A stretch of DNA of 64,000 bases, from the NCBI GenBank assembly GCA_016630905.1, contig WBMQ01000014.1, forward strand, positions 124,001-188,000, given 5' to 3'. A model generated the notes under the pieces. The model did no database searches. It was not told the origin of the DNA and was given only the letters and a program-made list of their open reading frames with translations. Both the position numbers and the translations under genes were made by a program. Positions 12,838 to 24,342 of this stretch are shown here, one piece after another; position 1 is the first letter of the stretch, and each line of letters starts with the position of its first letter. The stretch is from Capillidium heterosporum. Its lineage: Eukaryota; Entomophthoromycota; Entomophthoromycetes; Entomophthorales; Capillidiaceae.

Positions 12838-14712
12838 TTAATTCAACAGTCCCATGATAACACCTAATAGAACTTTTCGATCCAGACAACCTATACCAGT
12901 ATTCTCGACCTGGTCTACCAAATCAAGTATTAACTTCTGGTTGTTCCCTTTCAGTTTACAGCTCTGTATAGTATGCTTGAAGTGGTGCGTTCGAGCCAAC
13001 AGATTCCCAAAGTCAGACATAGCAACAGCTTTGTCAGTATGGATCCCATTCTCGAAATCGCTTGTGGCCTTTGAATCTTTACTATTATCCAAACTGTTTA
13101 AGCCGCCCATAATTTTGATGACCTGCTCCTTGGCAACTAATCGATTCCCAACCTGAAAGTTGGTACCCAACGATAGAGCGGACCGACGTAACCAAGCAAG
13201 GGTATAGTAGGTGACAGTGAGGGGTGGTAAGGTGGCTAGTATGGCCAAGGTCAACTGGTTCCCTTGCAATAATGTATCGATCCCTTGCAGTGCCATTCCC
13301 ACTTCGACCTTGGCGCGCTGGACCTGAATTAACCCGATCTGTAATAGGTTACCCAGCAGAACATTACGGATGGGATTCTTTATGGAAGATTCGTACTGGG
13401 TTAGTAGGGAAGTGAGATCTCCAGTTTTGATCTGTTGATTCAGAAGTTGAAGGTCGGTGTTGGGTTCCACTTTAGTCATCAGGTCGGATACCATCCGTTG
13501 TAACGACTGAAAAAGTATTTTTGTTGGAAAGTTAGATACCGAAGGTTGAAAAAATTAAAGTTACCTCGAGATCACTTGGTAAGGAATTGGCAGCCATGAC
13601 GGTAACTTTGTTCTGCTTGTAACGTACGGTATCAATGATCTGAACAATCGGTTGGATCAACCAGGTTTCCAAAAAGTTTCTAGTGACACTGAACACTTCG
13701 AGAATGTACCTCTTGAGATCGTGCCGTTGGTTGTAAATTGTATTTCCAACTATCTTCAAAGCTAAACCGGACAATAAGATAGGAAACCAGTTGCGTTGTA
13801 GCGCACTCGGTGGACTGAGTTTGTAAATCTGAGAGATGATTGATGCCTCTAGCTTTTGAATCCTTTCAATTAGTTCTAAAAGTTGTTGGCATGAAGTTGA
13901 GCTTGCTAGAGAACTATTGGAAAGTCCTATTACAAATTAACAGTTAAAACAAACCTGTAAAATGAAAAGTTACCTAAATCAGTCAAAGTTACGTCGTTGA
14001 TATCAATATTCTCCTCAAGTTGAAGCCTGTTCTCCCAGAGCTGTACCAAATTGAGTAAATTATTAAAGTCGCTACTACTGTCGTTAAATGCGAAGCTATC
14101 ATTAGCCTTGTTGATTAAAGAGTTTAGGTATCCTATAGAGAAATTATTGAACTTATCGATACCTTCCAACTTGTCGATTTTAAATACGATTTCATTCTTG
14201 ATAGGTTTAAACATCTTCTTCAAGCTGATCTTTTTAAACTTTTCAACTATTTGTTCCTTGGGTAGGTCTTTATACTGGATGATATAGTCAGATAGAAAAT
14301 GGATATCGGAATAAAGCTTTAAAGGTAGATTTTCGATAAAGTACTTTACGATACTAAATAGATTTAGAGGGTAATCCGACCAACGTAATAGGTAGTTGTT
14401 TATCGATAAACTTTGTTTTAAGCTGATATCTAAAAATTTACTCTTTATTACCAGTGCTAAAAAGTTGTAAAACTGCTCAATTTCTTCTTTGTCTATATCT
14501 TCCCCAATTACCAGCTCCTTCTGTTGAAACTCTACAACCCTTTCTCTTATCTCCTGTAAATTGGGTAGGTACGAAGTAGTGGCTAATTTGGATTTCGTTG
14601 CATAATTTGTTGATAAGAGTAAATTGATTTGGTGGTCGCTCTTATTTACTAGTTGGAATTCCTTACTCAGCTGTTGTTGTTTACGTTGGAATTGAGTTAA
14701 TGCGTAATTCAT
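12838..14712 (-). CDS. NCA2: NCA2-like mitochondrial protein (nuclear control of ATPase 2)
   Basis: In yeast NCA2 is a mitochondrial membrane protein needed for correct expression of the mitochondrially encoded ATP synthase subunits 6 and 8; plant DGS1 is a relative. The spliced product is 589 residues, close to yeast (about 616). Exons 14712-13974, 13926-13565 and 13506-12838; introns of 47 and 58 bp with GTAAC donors restore the frame. The C-terminal third holds the family core: a LQRMVSDL region, then SIKNPIRNVLLGNLLQIGLI, QVQRAKVEVGMALQGIDTLL and NQLTLAILATLPPL, the last being a membrane segment. The N-terminal half is helical and Asn/Leu/Lys rich, poorly conserved in this family. The start is the first ATG after several in-frame stops. 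Identification rests on the C-terminal motif. Confidence 0.85.
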
Positions 14713-17700
14713 GTCTTCTTGTTTAGTCTAAAACAAATGTTTGATAGCTTTGACTTCCTTTATATCAATTTTTGGGAGCATATTTCTGTTTTGAAATTGA
14801 CATCATTTTTACCATGCCTCTATCTGATGAAAATGACGTATTTTTACACTACATACAAACTTCAATTCCTGTAGCGTAATTTGTCGTCATTTGATATATA
14901 ACTAAGATATAACCCAGAGAAGATGGATTCAAAATTTCAAATTAACTGATTCAAAACCAGTACTAAAGACTATCCTATAGTGCAGTTAATTTGGAAGTTA
15001 ACATGTTTTTCCCGATTATCTCAGCTAATACAAAACTAAACTGATGGATACTAATATATCTGACTCAAGTATAGAGAAACTCCACAGAAAGGTCATACTG
15101 AGTAAGTTACTTTATCTATTTCAACTGTCTTCAACATTAGTACAGGTGGTACAATTACTAGGTAAATAATTCAGTGTTGATAGTATCGATATCACCAATG
15201 TATCTGCATCTAATTTTAAAGAACGAATTTAGAGTAAAGATCTGTAAGGCTGTATTAAACTAATAGGTATATGTATGTTGCAGTATCAATAGTCTACAAT
15301 AAAGTTTATCAGACTATAGGTCGAAAATATATAGGCTATAGCTTCCATATACTTAAAGATGACCCGACTCATGTACAAACTGTACTATCCGATCTCCAAT
15401 AAATACTTGTTAACCAGTTTCATTAAATACTAAGCTATAGTAACAATTAATTTACATGAAAACTGAGTACTATAAGAATACAAGTAGCTTTAACTAATAC
15501 TAGAGATGTTACTGCAGCGAGCCACATCAGTTCAGCTGTCTATTATTACAAAATCCCTCAACAATTAAAATATGATGACAGGGAAAGCTATGATGCTATG
15601 AGCTTTACTTGTATAGCCTTGCTCTTTACTATTTGAAAACTACTTGGCTAGGTATTTATCAAAAGGTATAGAAACATAAATATGAGTATGATACATCGTC
15701 TACAATCTAAATAACTCAATCGGAATAGATCGTATATGGCTACTAGTCTACATAAATTAAATTACCTCGAAATATAAGAACCCGATTACCTTCTCGTCAC
15801 TATCTAGTGCCACTAGTAAGCTGATTAGATCCCAAGCACTTTGTCCTAAAAGTAGTATACTAAGCCAATTTATTAAAGTGGTACCTCTCTGTATAAAAAT
15901 TCTCAAGTATAATAATCTCGACTTTTTCAAATAGATTGCGCTTAACATCCTACAGTTACCAACTTTGGCAAGCGATTAGTTTTGTAGAGACATGGTGGAA
16001 CGATTAAATATTATCTTAGTTTGGCAAGTCATTTTTAGTAATTTTAATTTTGGACCATAGATTTAGCCTAAATGGATCGCAAATCTGGAAAGGAATGTAA
16101 AAGCTTGAAGTTTCTTTGAGAGTTGCTCGCGGAATTGGGTCAAATTTGGTGGACTAAACTAGGATTTGAAAATGAAAATTACTTAATGTAAATGGCAGTC
16201 CCTTTGTCCATCCTATGGTAAAAAGGATTTTCACTGTGTAATTTTTGGTATTGGCAGTTCAATTCATACTTTTCAGATGAGAAAGACACTTGTTAAAAAG
16301 TCTAATCAGCCTTTTGGTTGCTCATTACTCAACCTTAGTGAGAGGGGTGTTGCTATTACACATAATCCATATTTAGAAAGGCTTATATGTATAATTAGTG
16401 TTGTCGGATTAGAGCTAAATATATGTATACACACTACTAAACAGTTCAGTTATACCGATATTCTAGTGCCATCCACTTAAACTACTTATACTATTAGTAA
16501 CGACAGAAATAGTTACAAAATTTTACTATAAAGTCCCGTCAGTCATATCCAGTGACCTCCTACCCCTTAAGGTCTAGATACTAGACATTGGCGTTGCAGG
16601 CTAATCCAGCTTATCAGAACTAAAGGTATATTCAAATGGAAGCCAATCTTCATAGTAATTCGATTAGAAATAGGGATGGCTGCGATTACAAATTTTACAA
16701 ATATATAACTAATATACGGATGCTTATGATGAGCATGAATGTTATTAACCGGTATCAAATGTAAAAATAACCTCTTGCCTCTTTTGTTCGTATATAAGGA
16801 TAGTTTATACGTACATCCATCACATTTTTACAAAGGAGGAGTTACTTTTAGGCGGGAGGTGGTACCTAAAGTAGTAAGAAAGTAATGAAGCTAAATGTAG
16901 TAGATTTGGATAGTGGGTTTATAAGCTCTTCCCTAATATATAGTTTCTCTTATGGATTGTGTAGGATTCAGGTGATAGCTTAATAGTAGGGATGTACTTA
17001 CTGCCTACTATTTGAAGGAAAGGTAAGGCTAGATCTTAATAGCTATCGAACTTATTGTAATTCTAAACGACTTATCCCTTCCATACATTTTCTGATAAAA
17101 TGTAACTATATCTGCATGCGAGGTTTGTTGTAAGCTTAAAGTACTGTCTATATAGATTACTAATAGGCAGTATATTTAAAATTGGGTTTTATTTACAAAT
17201 CGGCACTATCTTTAGATATAAAGTAATGTTCAGTTGCCTAAACTCACGGTTTGCCAATTGATAAATGAAGTATTTTGAAAGTTTTATATACACAAGTTTC
17301 ATATCTATAATATTTAGCCAGCTAACATCCATTTAAATTAGAAAGGTATGAGTCATTGGATCGGAGGTATGTAAACGGCCTTGTACCAAACACTTGGATC
17401 CACTCCGTATTACTAACTTTACTACAGCCTCAAGAAATACTACCGCCAAGTTTAACCATATACTAGTAGTACCGCCCATACTACAGTACCAAATATAGAA
17501 AGGTTTTTGAATAACTTGAAAACTTATATTTTTGGTAAGTCAAGTTTCCAACATACTTTTACGCAATTCAAGCTAACCGTTTTACCGGTAGGAATCCGCT
17601 TTACTCGACTACCGGGCAGTCGCCTTAACTAAAAGTATAACTATATACCTTAGAAAAGTTGCTCAAAATTACGACAAAAGGGAGTTTCATATAACTTGTG

Positions 17701-18850
17701 ATGATAAGGGTGTCGTTCAATCCGATCTAACAAAGTAATTCGGATGAACTCAGGATCGGTTAAATAGGAGTTAGTAAATTGAGGGTATAGATTGATTCGA
17801 AAAGTCCTTTTAAAGGCAATATAGGCTAAAAGTATCAATTCAAGGTCGGCTGAAATGGCTACACTGGGCTATATTAATTCGATTGACAGACTTGTATCCT
17901 ATTTAATAGTTAATAAGACGTCGGATAAATTAGTTTATTAGTAAAAAGCTTGTTATGGAGGCCAGATGTAAATAAATCGTTACAGTTACTGGGTTTGGTA
18001 TCCCAAGTAAATGGTAGTTGTAGCTAGGTTACTATATGCCTTGCTAATGCTCATAGTAGAATATCGCTGCTATGTAAGTCCTATTAGGTGCTTCTATACT
18101 AGCTACTTGAAACTTATAGCTTCGAAAGGCTGCTAAATATTTGCTGTTTAGAATATCTATTTTTATATCTGGAAACTGTACACTTTAAAAATTTAACCCA
18201 TAGGTATATAAATTCACACTTTTCCGATTTACGACCTACTTGATTAAAATGTAACCTGGTTCGGATACCATAACGAACTTTCATTAATAATTTTTACTAA
18301 TAATATCAAATAACCAATAGGATTTTGTATATCGAGAAATCAATATATTTTCTTGAGCTACATTCATTTTAGAATAATGCGTTTAGTAATTATTTCAAAT
18401 CAAAACTTCACCTTGCTGTATTACTATAATCCTCTACTTTACTTTTAACCAATGGGCACCTCTTGTTATTCAATTGATAGGCTATTTAAGCGATGGATTT
18501 CTTTACAAATGTAGTGTATTTTTGCATGTTCAATTTCAATCAGCTGGCTAATTAAATTCATTTACAAAGTCCTAAGAAATCCAACATCCTAGCTTTTGAA
18601 AACCAATTTACCCTATATCATTTTACCGAAGTATTTAGTATCCCTCCAAAGTTCACCCTTGCTCATAACCTAATTCTATATTAAAGTTACCAAAAGCTGA
18701 CTAACATCCACTCCAAATTAAGTATCCACTGTAGCACAAGTAAGTCTACAACTCCAACTTAAAAATACTTTTTTAGGCTATAATTATTTAAACCGGTTCT
18801 TAGTTTATACCTTTCCTTAACAGTTACTTTTACAAACTCGTATAGAAAAC
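14713..18850. other. Long spacer (4.1 kb), nothing convincing
   Basis: The largest gene-poor stretch. Small frames at 15757-15948 (minus), 16277-16480 (plus), 16567-16758 (minus) and 17650-17838 (minus) are 60-70 codons long, lack family motifs and do not join by plausible splice sites. The 16567-16758 frame contains NRITMKIGF, faintly like the NRITLRLQ loop of the receptor at 62 kb, which would make it a receptor relic at best. Confidence 0.35.
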
Positions 18851-18858
18851 TATAAAAG
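18851..18858 (+). promoter_or_regulatory. TATA box of the homeodomain gene
   Basis: TATAAAAG, 69 bp before the ATG at 18927 and the only good TATA match close to it. Confidence 0.6.
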
Positions 18859-18926
18859 GACCTCGTCTCGCTTCTTTTAACTAGCATTAAATTTCTTATA
18901 CTATTTACCAACCTTATCTTTTAACA

Positions 18927-19337
18927 ATGGAATCCAGCAAGGCCAAGCAGAGCTTCAAAGTCAAAAGGTTAGAATCGATCTTTTCTATCTATCCCTTACC
19001 CTGCTCCGAGCTGAAGCGTAGCTTAGCCGAAGAACTTGACATGCCTTTACGATCGGTACAGATCTGGTTCCAGAATCGAAGGGCCAGGTCCAAGGCCAAG
19101 TTCCACAAGAAACCTATGAATCAAGCCTTGCAGTGGACCCTACCTATAACGTCGACCGAAGATAGCAAGACGAGCGACATAGCTAGCTTTTTGACACCAA
19201 CTGCTGAACTCAGCAGTATGTCCTTCTCGTCTACACCCAAGAGTGCCTCTTCCGATGTGGGTGACTATCACTGCGTCGAAGAAATATCCGTACCTACTAT
19301 TACTAACCGTATGGCCATTGACTTTTTGCTTCAATAG
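18927..19337 (+). CDS. Small homeodomain transcription factor
   Basis: A 136-residue single-exon protein that is mostly a homeodomain, expected to bind DNA in the nucleus. Residues about 6-60 carry the three-helix fold: KVKRLESIF in helix 1, LKRSLAEELDM in helix 2, and recognition helix RSVQIWFQNRRARSK with the invariant W, F, N and R residues. The flexible N-terminal arm is very short, since only about eight residues precede the fold. The C-terminal half is Ser/Thr rich with no domain, possibly an activation or phosphorylation region. The coding sequence is clearly GC-richer than its flanks. Its targets cannot be inferred. A TATA box lies 69 bp upstream. No TALE three-residue insertion is seen between helices 1 and 2, so it is a typical-class homeodomain. 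Confidence 0.92.
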   Translation: MESSKAKQSFKVKRLESIFSIYPLPCSELKRSLAEELDMPLRSVQIWFQNRRARSKAKFHKKPMNQALQWTLPITSTEDSKTSDIASFLTPTAELSSMSFSSTPKSASSDVGDYHCVEEISVPTITNRMAIDFLLQ

Positions 19338-20695
19338 ACCTATTTATTCACCACCACCTTCCAACCAAAATTCAGAATCTCTTTCGCACCATTCATGTAC
19401 CTTTCAACTTTAATGCTATCTCACATCTTTTCGATTTCTTCATAATAAAACTTAAAAGTTCTTACTATCTTTTCACTAATAAAATCCTATGAAATCTGTA
19501 TTTTTACCTATAGTAACCTATTATTAAATGGCTTTCATATTTTCAACCTATAATTGGATTGGTTCGCTCAATATCTGCATATAAATGTAAATACGATGAT
19601 GTTATACTTTTGACTTCCAAGATGTATGTTTACATACATTTCTACTAGTCAAAATCAAGTTCTTGAACTGCCTCAAGATATTTCAAGTCACCAGCCCTTC
19701 AAAATTATGGATACCTCTACGCTATATTGATTATCTAATAGACAAAGATAGAAATATGCCCAAATCACTAATGGCAATTTAGCCTTTTGTTTCAGTAAGA
19801 AAGGTCCTTCGGCTAATTGTAGCTAATGTTAGTCAACGATATATTTGTGTAATTAGTGCATAGAACTTATAGTTGGTTAGCAAGTATCAGCTTTGAACAG
19901 TTTTGTACTACTGAAAGATGGTGGTTCTTTTTTGGTAACTCAAGATGAGATTAGCTTTAAACTACTTGGATACTTAGCCTCAATTTGAGTCTAGAGCTAA
20001 TACCGTATCGTTTTTTACTAATAATTACTAATATAGTATAACTTTTGAACAGGCATATCCAAGCAGAGTATTAGTAACAAGTAGGGATATAGTCGAAGGG
20101 ATTAATTTAGGTGGATGCTGTGGAACAGTCAATACAAATTTGGGAGTATGGGTCAGGTGCTGTGATGCCATCTTTGCTTTTCATCGATTGGGTCAATGGG
20201 TTGACATTGCTTGCATACTTCATATCTTCAGTAGTACATGGGTCTTCAGCACGAAGGAGTAGCTCGACAATTAATTTCAAAAATTATCAAGATGGTACAA
20301 GTCCATGTCAGGGATATGGGATCATTACTTAACACAAAATCTGCTTTTCTTTATACTTGAGCCTAAGAATAAAGTTGAGTTGGTAAAGAGAGATGGTATG
20401 AAATTGTCCAAACGATTACTAAAAGTCTTATATTGGGCAAGTTGTCGTAATTTAATCTTGCAGGGATGTTACTTGAGTTACCAGCCTTGAACTTTGTTTA
20501 TGATATAACTTATACTTAGAGTCGAAGAGCTAGATGGCAAATATAGTAACATTGAACATATAGTTAAATACCATAAATATTATATATCGAATAATAATAA
20601 TAGGTAAAAAGTAATTAAATTACACATTAATTTATATAAGATACAATGGTAGACGGATAAGAATAGAAGGGTTATAGATAAAAGAAATAAATAAA
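19338..20695. other. Spacer with two unassigned short frames
   Basis: Between the homeodomain gene and the 3' end of the nucleoside transporter. Plus-strand frames at 20111-20332 (73 codons) and 20305-20490 (61 codons) overlap in different frames and show no family signal; the first includes a hydrophobic stretch. Probably non-coding. Confidence 0.35.
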
Positions 20696-22327
20696 CTAGA
20701 AGGGGTTACATAGGCAGGTCACAGCACGTAACGGGAAGGAGACAAAGGAACCTATTGATAACCCAGCTACCATCATAAGGACCAAGAGACTGGCCATAGT
20801 ACCCCTAGATTGTGGGTCAATAACTTTAGTAGGACCTACGGTCAGGATACAAGATGCCAAGTATCCGTTGGAAACCGACATCACCACCATTGCCATAAAA
20901 AATACAAAGTCGGAGGCGAACCAGGACGGCAGTGCGGGTGGGCTAGCTGATTCGCCAAAGTAAAGGTTGCTTAGCAGGAATATGGGAATTAAACCCCACC
21001 GCAACCAAGTCAATTTACTTATGGTGTCGATATCGGTGATGGTAAGCTTGGGGTAGGCGGGTAGCATCCTACCAACGAGGTCGCCAAGATTGAAGATTAT
21101 AAAATGTATGACGACAAAGTGGTTGGAAATGAATCCAGTAGAGGAGGTGGATCGAGTCAATGCCGTAATAGCAGGAAAGACAGCCAAAGTAAGTATAAAC
21201 GTGTTGAAGATGTTCGATGCCCATGTGGGGAGTTCCTGATACAGGCTTTTACACAGCTTAAGTTGGTCGACGACTTGGTTATAAACAGAGACTTCATCGT
21301 GCTTGGATCCTTCTTCAACCTGAGTTAACGGCTCCATATCCTTAGGAGCTTCACCTTGGTTACTCTGGTTAAAGTCCAAATATTTATACAGGATCAACGA
21401 CGCGAAGGAAGTGAAGAAGGCAGCAAGGAAATACCAGCTAGCTGATGAAATGATCCAAGTCCCAAAGTTGGGATCCTGAGAAGAAATTTCTCCACTGTTC
21501 CAGGTGAGTAAGATCTGAAGAATGGATATCGCTAACCCAGCAAAAGCTTGGCCGGCTACTGATGATTGAACGTAGGCCGGATTAATCAATGCTGCTAGAG
21601 CTAAGGCGTCGCTGCTGATTATGGCGGTAAAAGCAGGACCCCAGCCCTAAAAGGGTCAAGTAAAGTAAGAAGTTGGCTTCGGGACTGAGGGTAGTAAATT
21701 GGGCTAAGATTAAGGTGAAGGCAAACACAAATACAACTACTTTTAAGGAGTTGAACGAGCGAGTATATAAGTTATCCTAAATTTATTGATTAGTTAATTG
21801 AACATATAGTTGAACTGGAAAAATTGAAATTTTAAAGAAATTACATGACATTCTTAAATATAATGTCAATACCTTTTTCTGAGTAGCCAGCGCATAAAAT
21901 AGACATAGGACCTGGGAAGTTGTACCAACAATAGCAAAGTAATTTTGGAACGAGGATTCGTACTTACTACCCTTGAACTTGTAAGCGAAAAAGTCAACAG
22001 CTGTAATGAAAACTAAAGGTTCAAAATTAAAATAAAGCTTCAAGTTCAAAAGTTACCGTTCCAAGGTAGAAGCATCGTTATCCCAAGCAGATAAAACGTA
22101 CAGTAGACTTCAGTTTTCTCATTCTTGAAGCTTTCCTCCAAAGTTAGGTTGGTAGCTGGGCTGTTCAAATTTCCCTCTGGAAGCACAAGGTCAGAATTGG
22201 AATAGTAGTTGGATAAAGTTGGGGAGGCGTCTCTGTGTAGTAGTGGTACCTTCGAATTTGACTTATCTTCTGGAAAGGCTTGAGAGGAACTGGTGCCTTC
22301 CCCTTGGAAATTTATGGATTCAGACAT
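20696..22327 (-). CDS. Equilibrative nucleoside transporter (ENT/SLC29 family)
   Basis: Eleven-helix transporter moving nucleosides across the plasma or vacuolar membrane. About 496 residues, normal for the family. Exons 22327-22057, 22012-21873 and 21776-20696; introns of 44 and 96 bp. TM1 shows the ENT hallmark GITMLLPWN directly before intron 1, continuing FITAVDFF after it. TM4 region matches the family as LLGLGPAFTA ... AYVQSSVAGQAFAG, and the C-terminal half carries FNLGDLVGRMLP and SNGYLASCILTVGP, both typical ENT segments. A long acidic, Ser-rich cytosolic N-terminus precedes TM1. ATG 22327 is used because the longer frame begins with TTG. One surplus base in the CCCC run at 21639-21642 (plus strand) moves the frame +1 between TM3 and TM4; coding length is 3n+1, consistent with a single insertion. 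Otherwise intact. Confidence 0.9.
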
Positions 22328-24342
22328 GTAATGGCTAACTATAGTGTATTCAACTTTTGAGCTTTTGAGAGGGTATAAACTTTGAACCTTATCCAATTAG
22401 CCAATCAGGTAGTTTGGGGAGCTTATTACTAAATTTTACAAATTGAGATTTTATGTGACGTACCTTTACCATTTCATTAGTAAGGTAGAATCCGTTCCAG
22501 AGTCACCTAAATACGTATTAGATTAATACTAATCTCGTAATTGATATAGTATAAGCTCGGCTCAAATAAGATATGCTCTGTGGAAGTTGCCTAATAAGTA
22601 AGGAAAGCTATTTTCATTAGTTACTTTTGAAGTAAGTCTAAACGTCATTTCAGGAGCGGAAATTTGTACCTGTGCTATTGAAGATCAGCCTAAACGGTAC
22701 TATGGGTTATCCTAGCCCATTACTAAATGACTTTCTCGCAACTAGACTTGGTCAATTCCATACATAGGCTAAAATTTAGCAAGGTATACATTTCATTTGA
22801 TGTTAGCTATTACACATGGGTCTTAACTCCAGTTTGAGCAGGCTGATGCCAATATACAATTACCAAATGTATTTCCCAGATGCTTATTAGTCATGCTTTC
22901 ACCTATACCGAGTAGAATAATAAGCTATATGTATTATTTCCGAGATATAAAATCCAATTGGGCACAGTAGATATAGGTTTACTAATTGAAGTAGGCTTCC
23001 AAATTTTCTACCTTATGGAGTATTGACCATAGCATCCAAACACAAAATATATACATTTATGGAGAAGCTTCTTTGCCTAAATTAGCAAGTAGTTTTGACT
23101 TTCGTTATATATCTAGTAGTCATTTTTGGATGCAGGTACAGGAGGACAGATCCTAATTAGCCTACGTTTAGCTTAAATTAAAAGCAATTTTAGTAATGTG
23201 TCCTTCCATTACCTGATGAATCAAAGGTTGTGAAAGCTGGCTAAAATTTCTTCATTTATAGTTAGAAAACTATACAATGGATAGAATATACTATTTTTAG
23301 ACTACATTGTTACATTTATCCATATACTCTTTGCAAAGCGGCACTACAGCCATAGAGATCTGACAAAGTAATTATAATAGCCAGTGTTTATCCATCAGAT
23401 CTAGAAGCCTAGACTGGATAATTAGGTAGCTATTTTCCCACTTGGTCTGAGTAGGTGGTAGATTACTACGATGTAGCTGGCTTTACTAATCATATAGTTT
23501 ATAAATCTCCACTATAAAGAGTAATAGTTCGCTATATAGACGGAAAATAATTAAAGATCTTGTATTTTGCTGATATATGGAGGAAGAAAAGTTTTAACGT
23601 TCTGCCTGTTGTAGTCTTGACAACTTCTACTATCTTCATGGAGGTATAGGAATTTCTGTGACGGTGGTAATACTTTATACCGGTACCGCGTTTCAGTGAT
23701 CACAAGATGTCAGAGTTGGCGAATTTAGTCTACCCAACAAAGTACTCTCTTGGTTGGTAATTGTTGACCAACATCCTTTTCAAATAAAATTTGACTAGTA
23801 AATATGGGTATGAAAAAATTGATTATCTATTTGAACATATTAGCATGCTTTTATAATGCTGCTAGCCTTGGATAAGTGGCTTATTACCTTTCCTCACTTT
23901 AGCATGGTATCTAGTTCTTTAAATAGCCTAGCTACGTCGATATCTGGCCTCTTCTCATGGAACTACCCTTTTCCCCAATCTTGAATCCATCCTCTTACCC
24001 TGAAGTATCCCAAGAACATGCCTGACTACCAGTTTGAGTTGTATTTGAAAATCTCGATAATAGTATTTATTGCTGTACACTTATATGTAGTGTTAGTTTA
24101 ATACTTTTGCACTTGGAAGTATGGCCACAGCTTATATATACAGGTTCGACATTGGATACAATAATATTAATAAAGAAAATCATTTTCATCTAACAACATT
24201 CTGTATAAAATATACTAGCTGAGAATCAAATATAAATACAAAGTTTAAAATGTATTATATAATGTATAAAAATGAAGTTCCAAAAGTTTACTGATACAAA
24301 TACAGCAACAGAAAACACGATTACATACATCATCTATACAAT
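22328..24342. other. Spacer, nothing recognised
   Basis: Two kilobases between the 5' end of the transporter and the 3' end of the zinc-cluster gene. No long frame and no recognisable repeat or RNA gene. Confidence 0.4.

Noticed and set aside
15757-17838. Four 60-70-codon frames in the long spacer
   Set aside because: Length is within chance for AT-rich DNA, none has family motifs, and no splice pattern links them.
20111-20490. Two overlapping plus-strand frames downstream of the homeodomain gene
   Set aside because: They overlap in different frames, have no recognisable domain, and lie in normal AT-rich spacer.
188-21642. Stop-codon-triggered +1 frameshifting (Euplotes-like) as the general explanation
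   Set aside because: In FAS, the nucleoside transporter, the first cysteine module and the F-box gene, the family-like sequence switches frame several codons before the unshifted stop, so slipping at the stop cannot explain them. The codons before the stops also share no motif.
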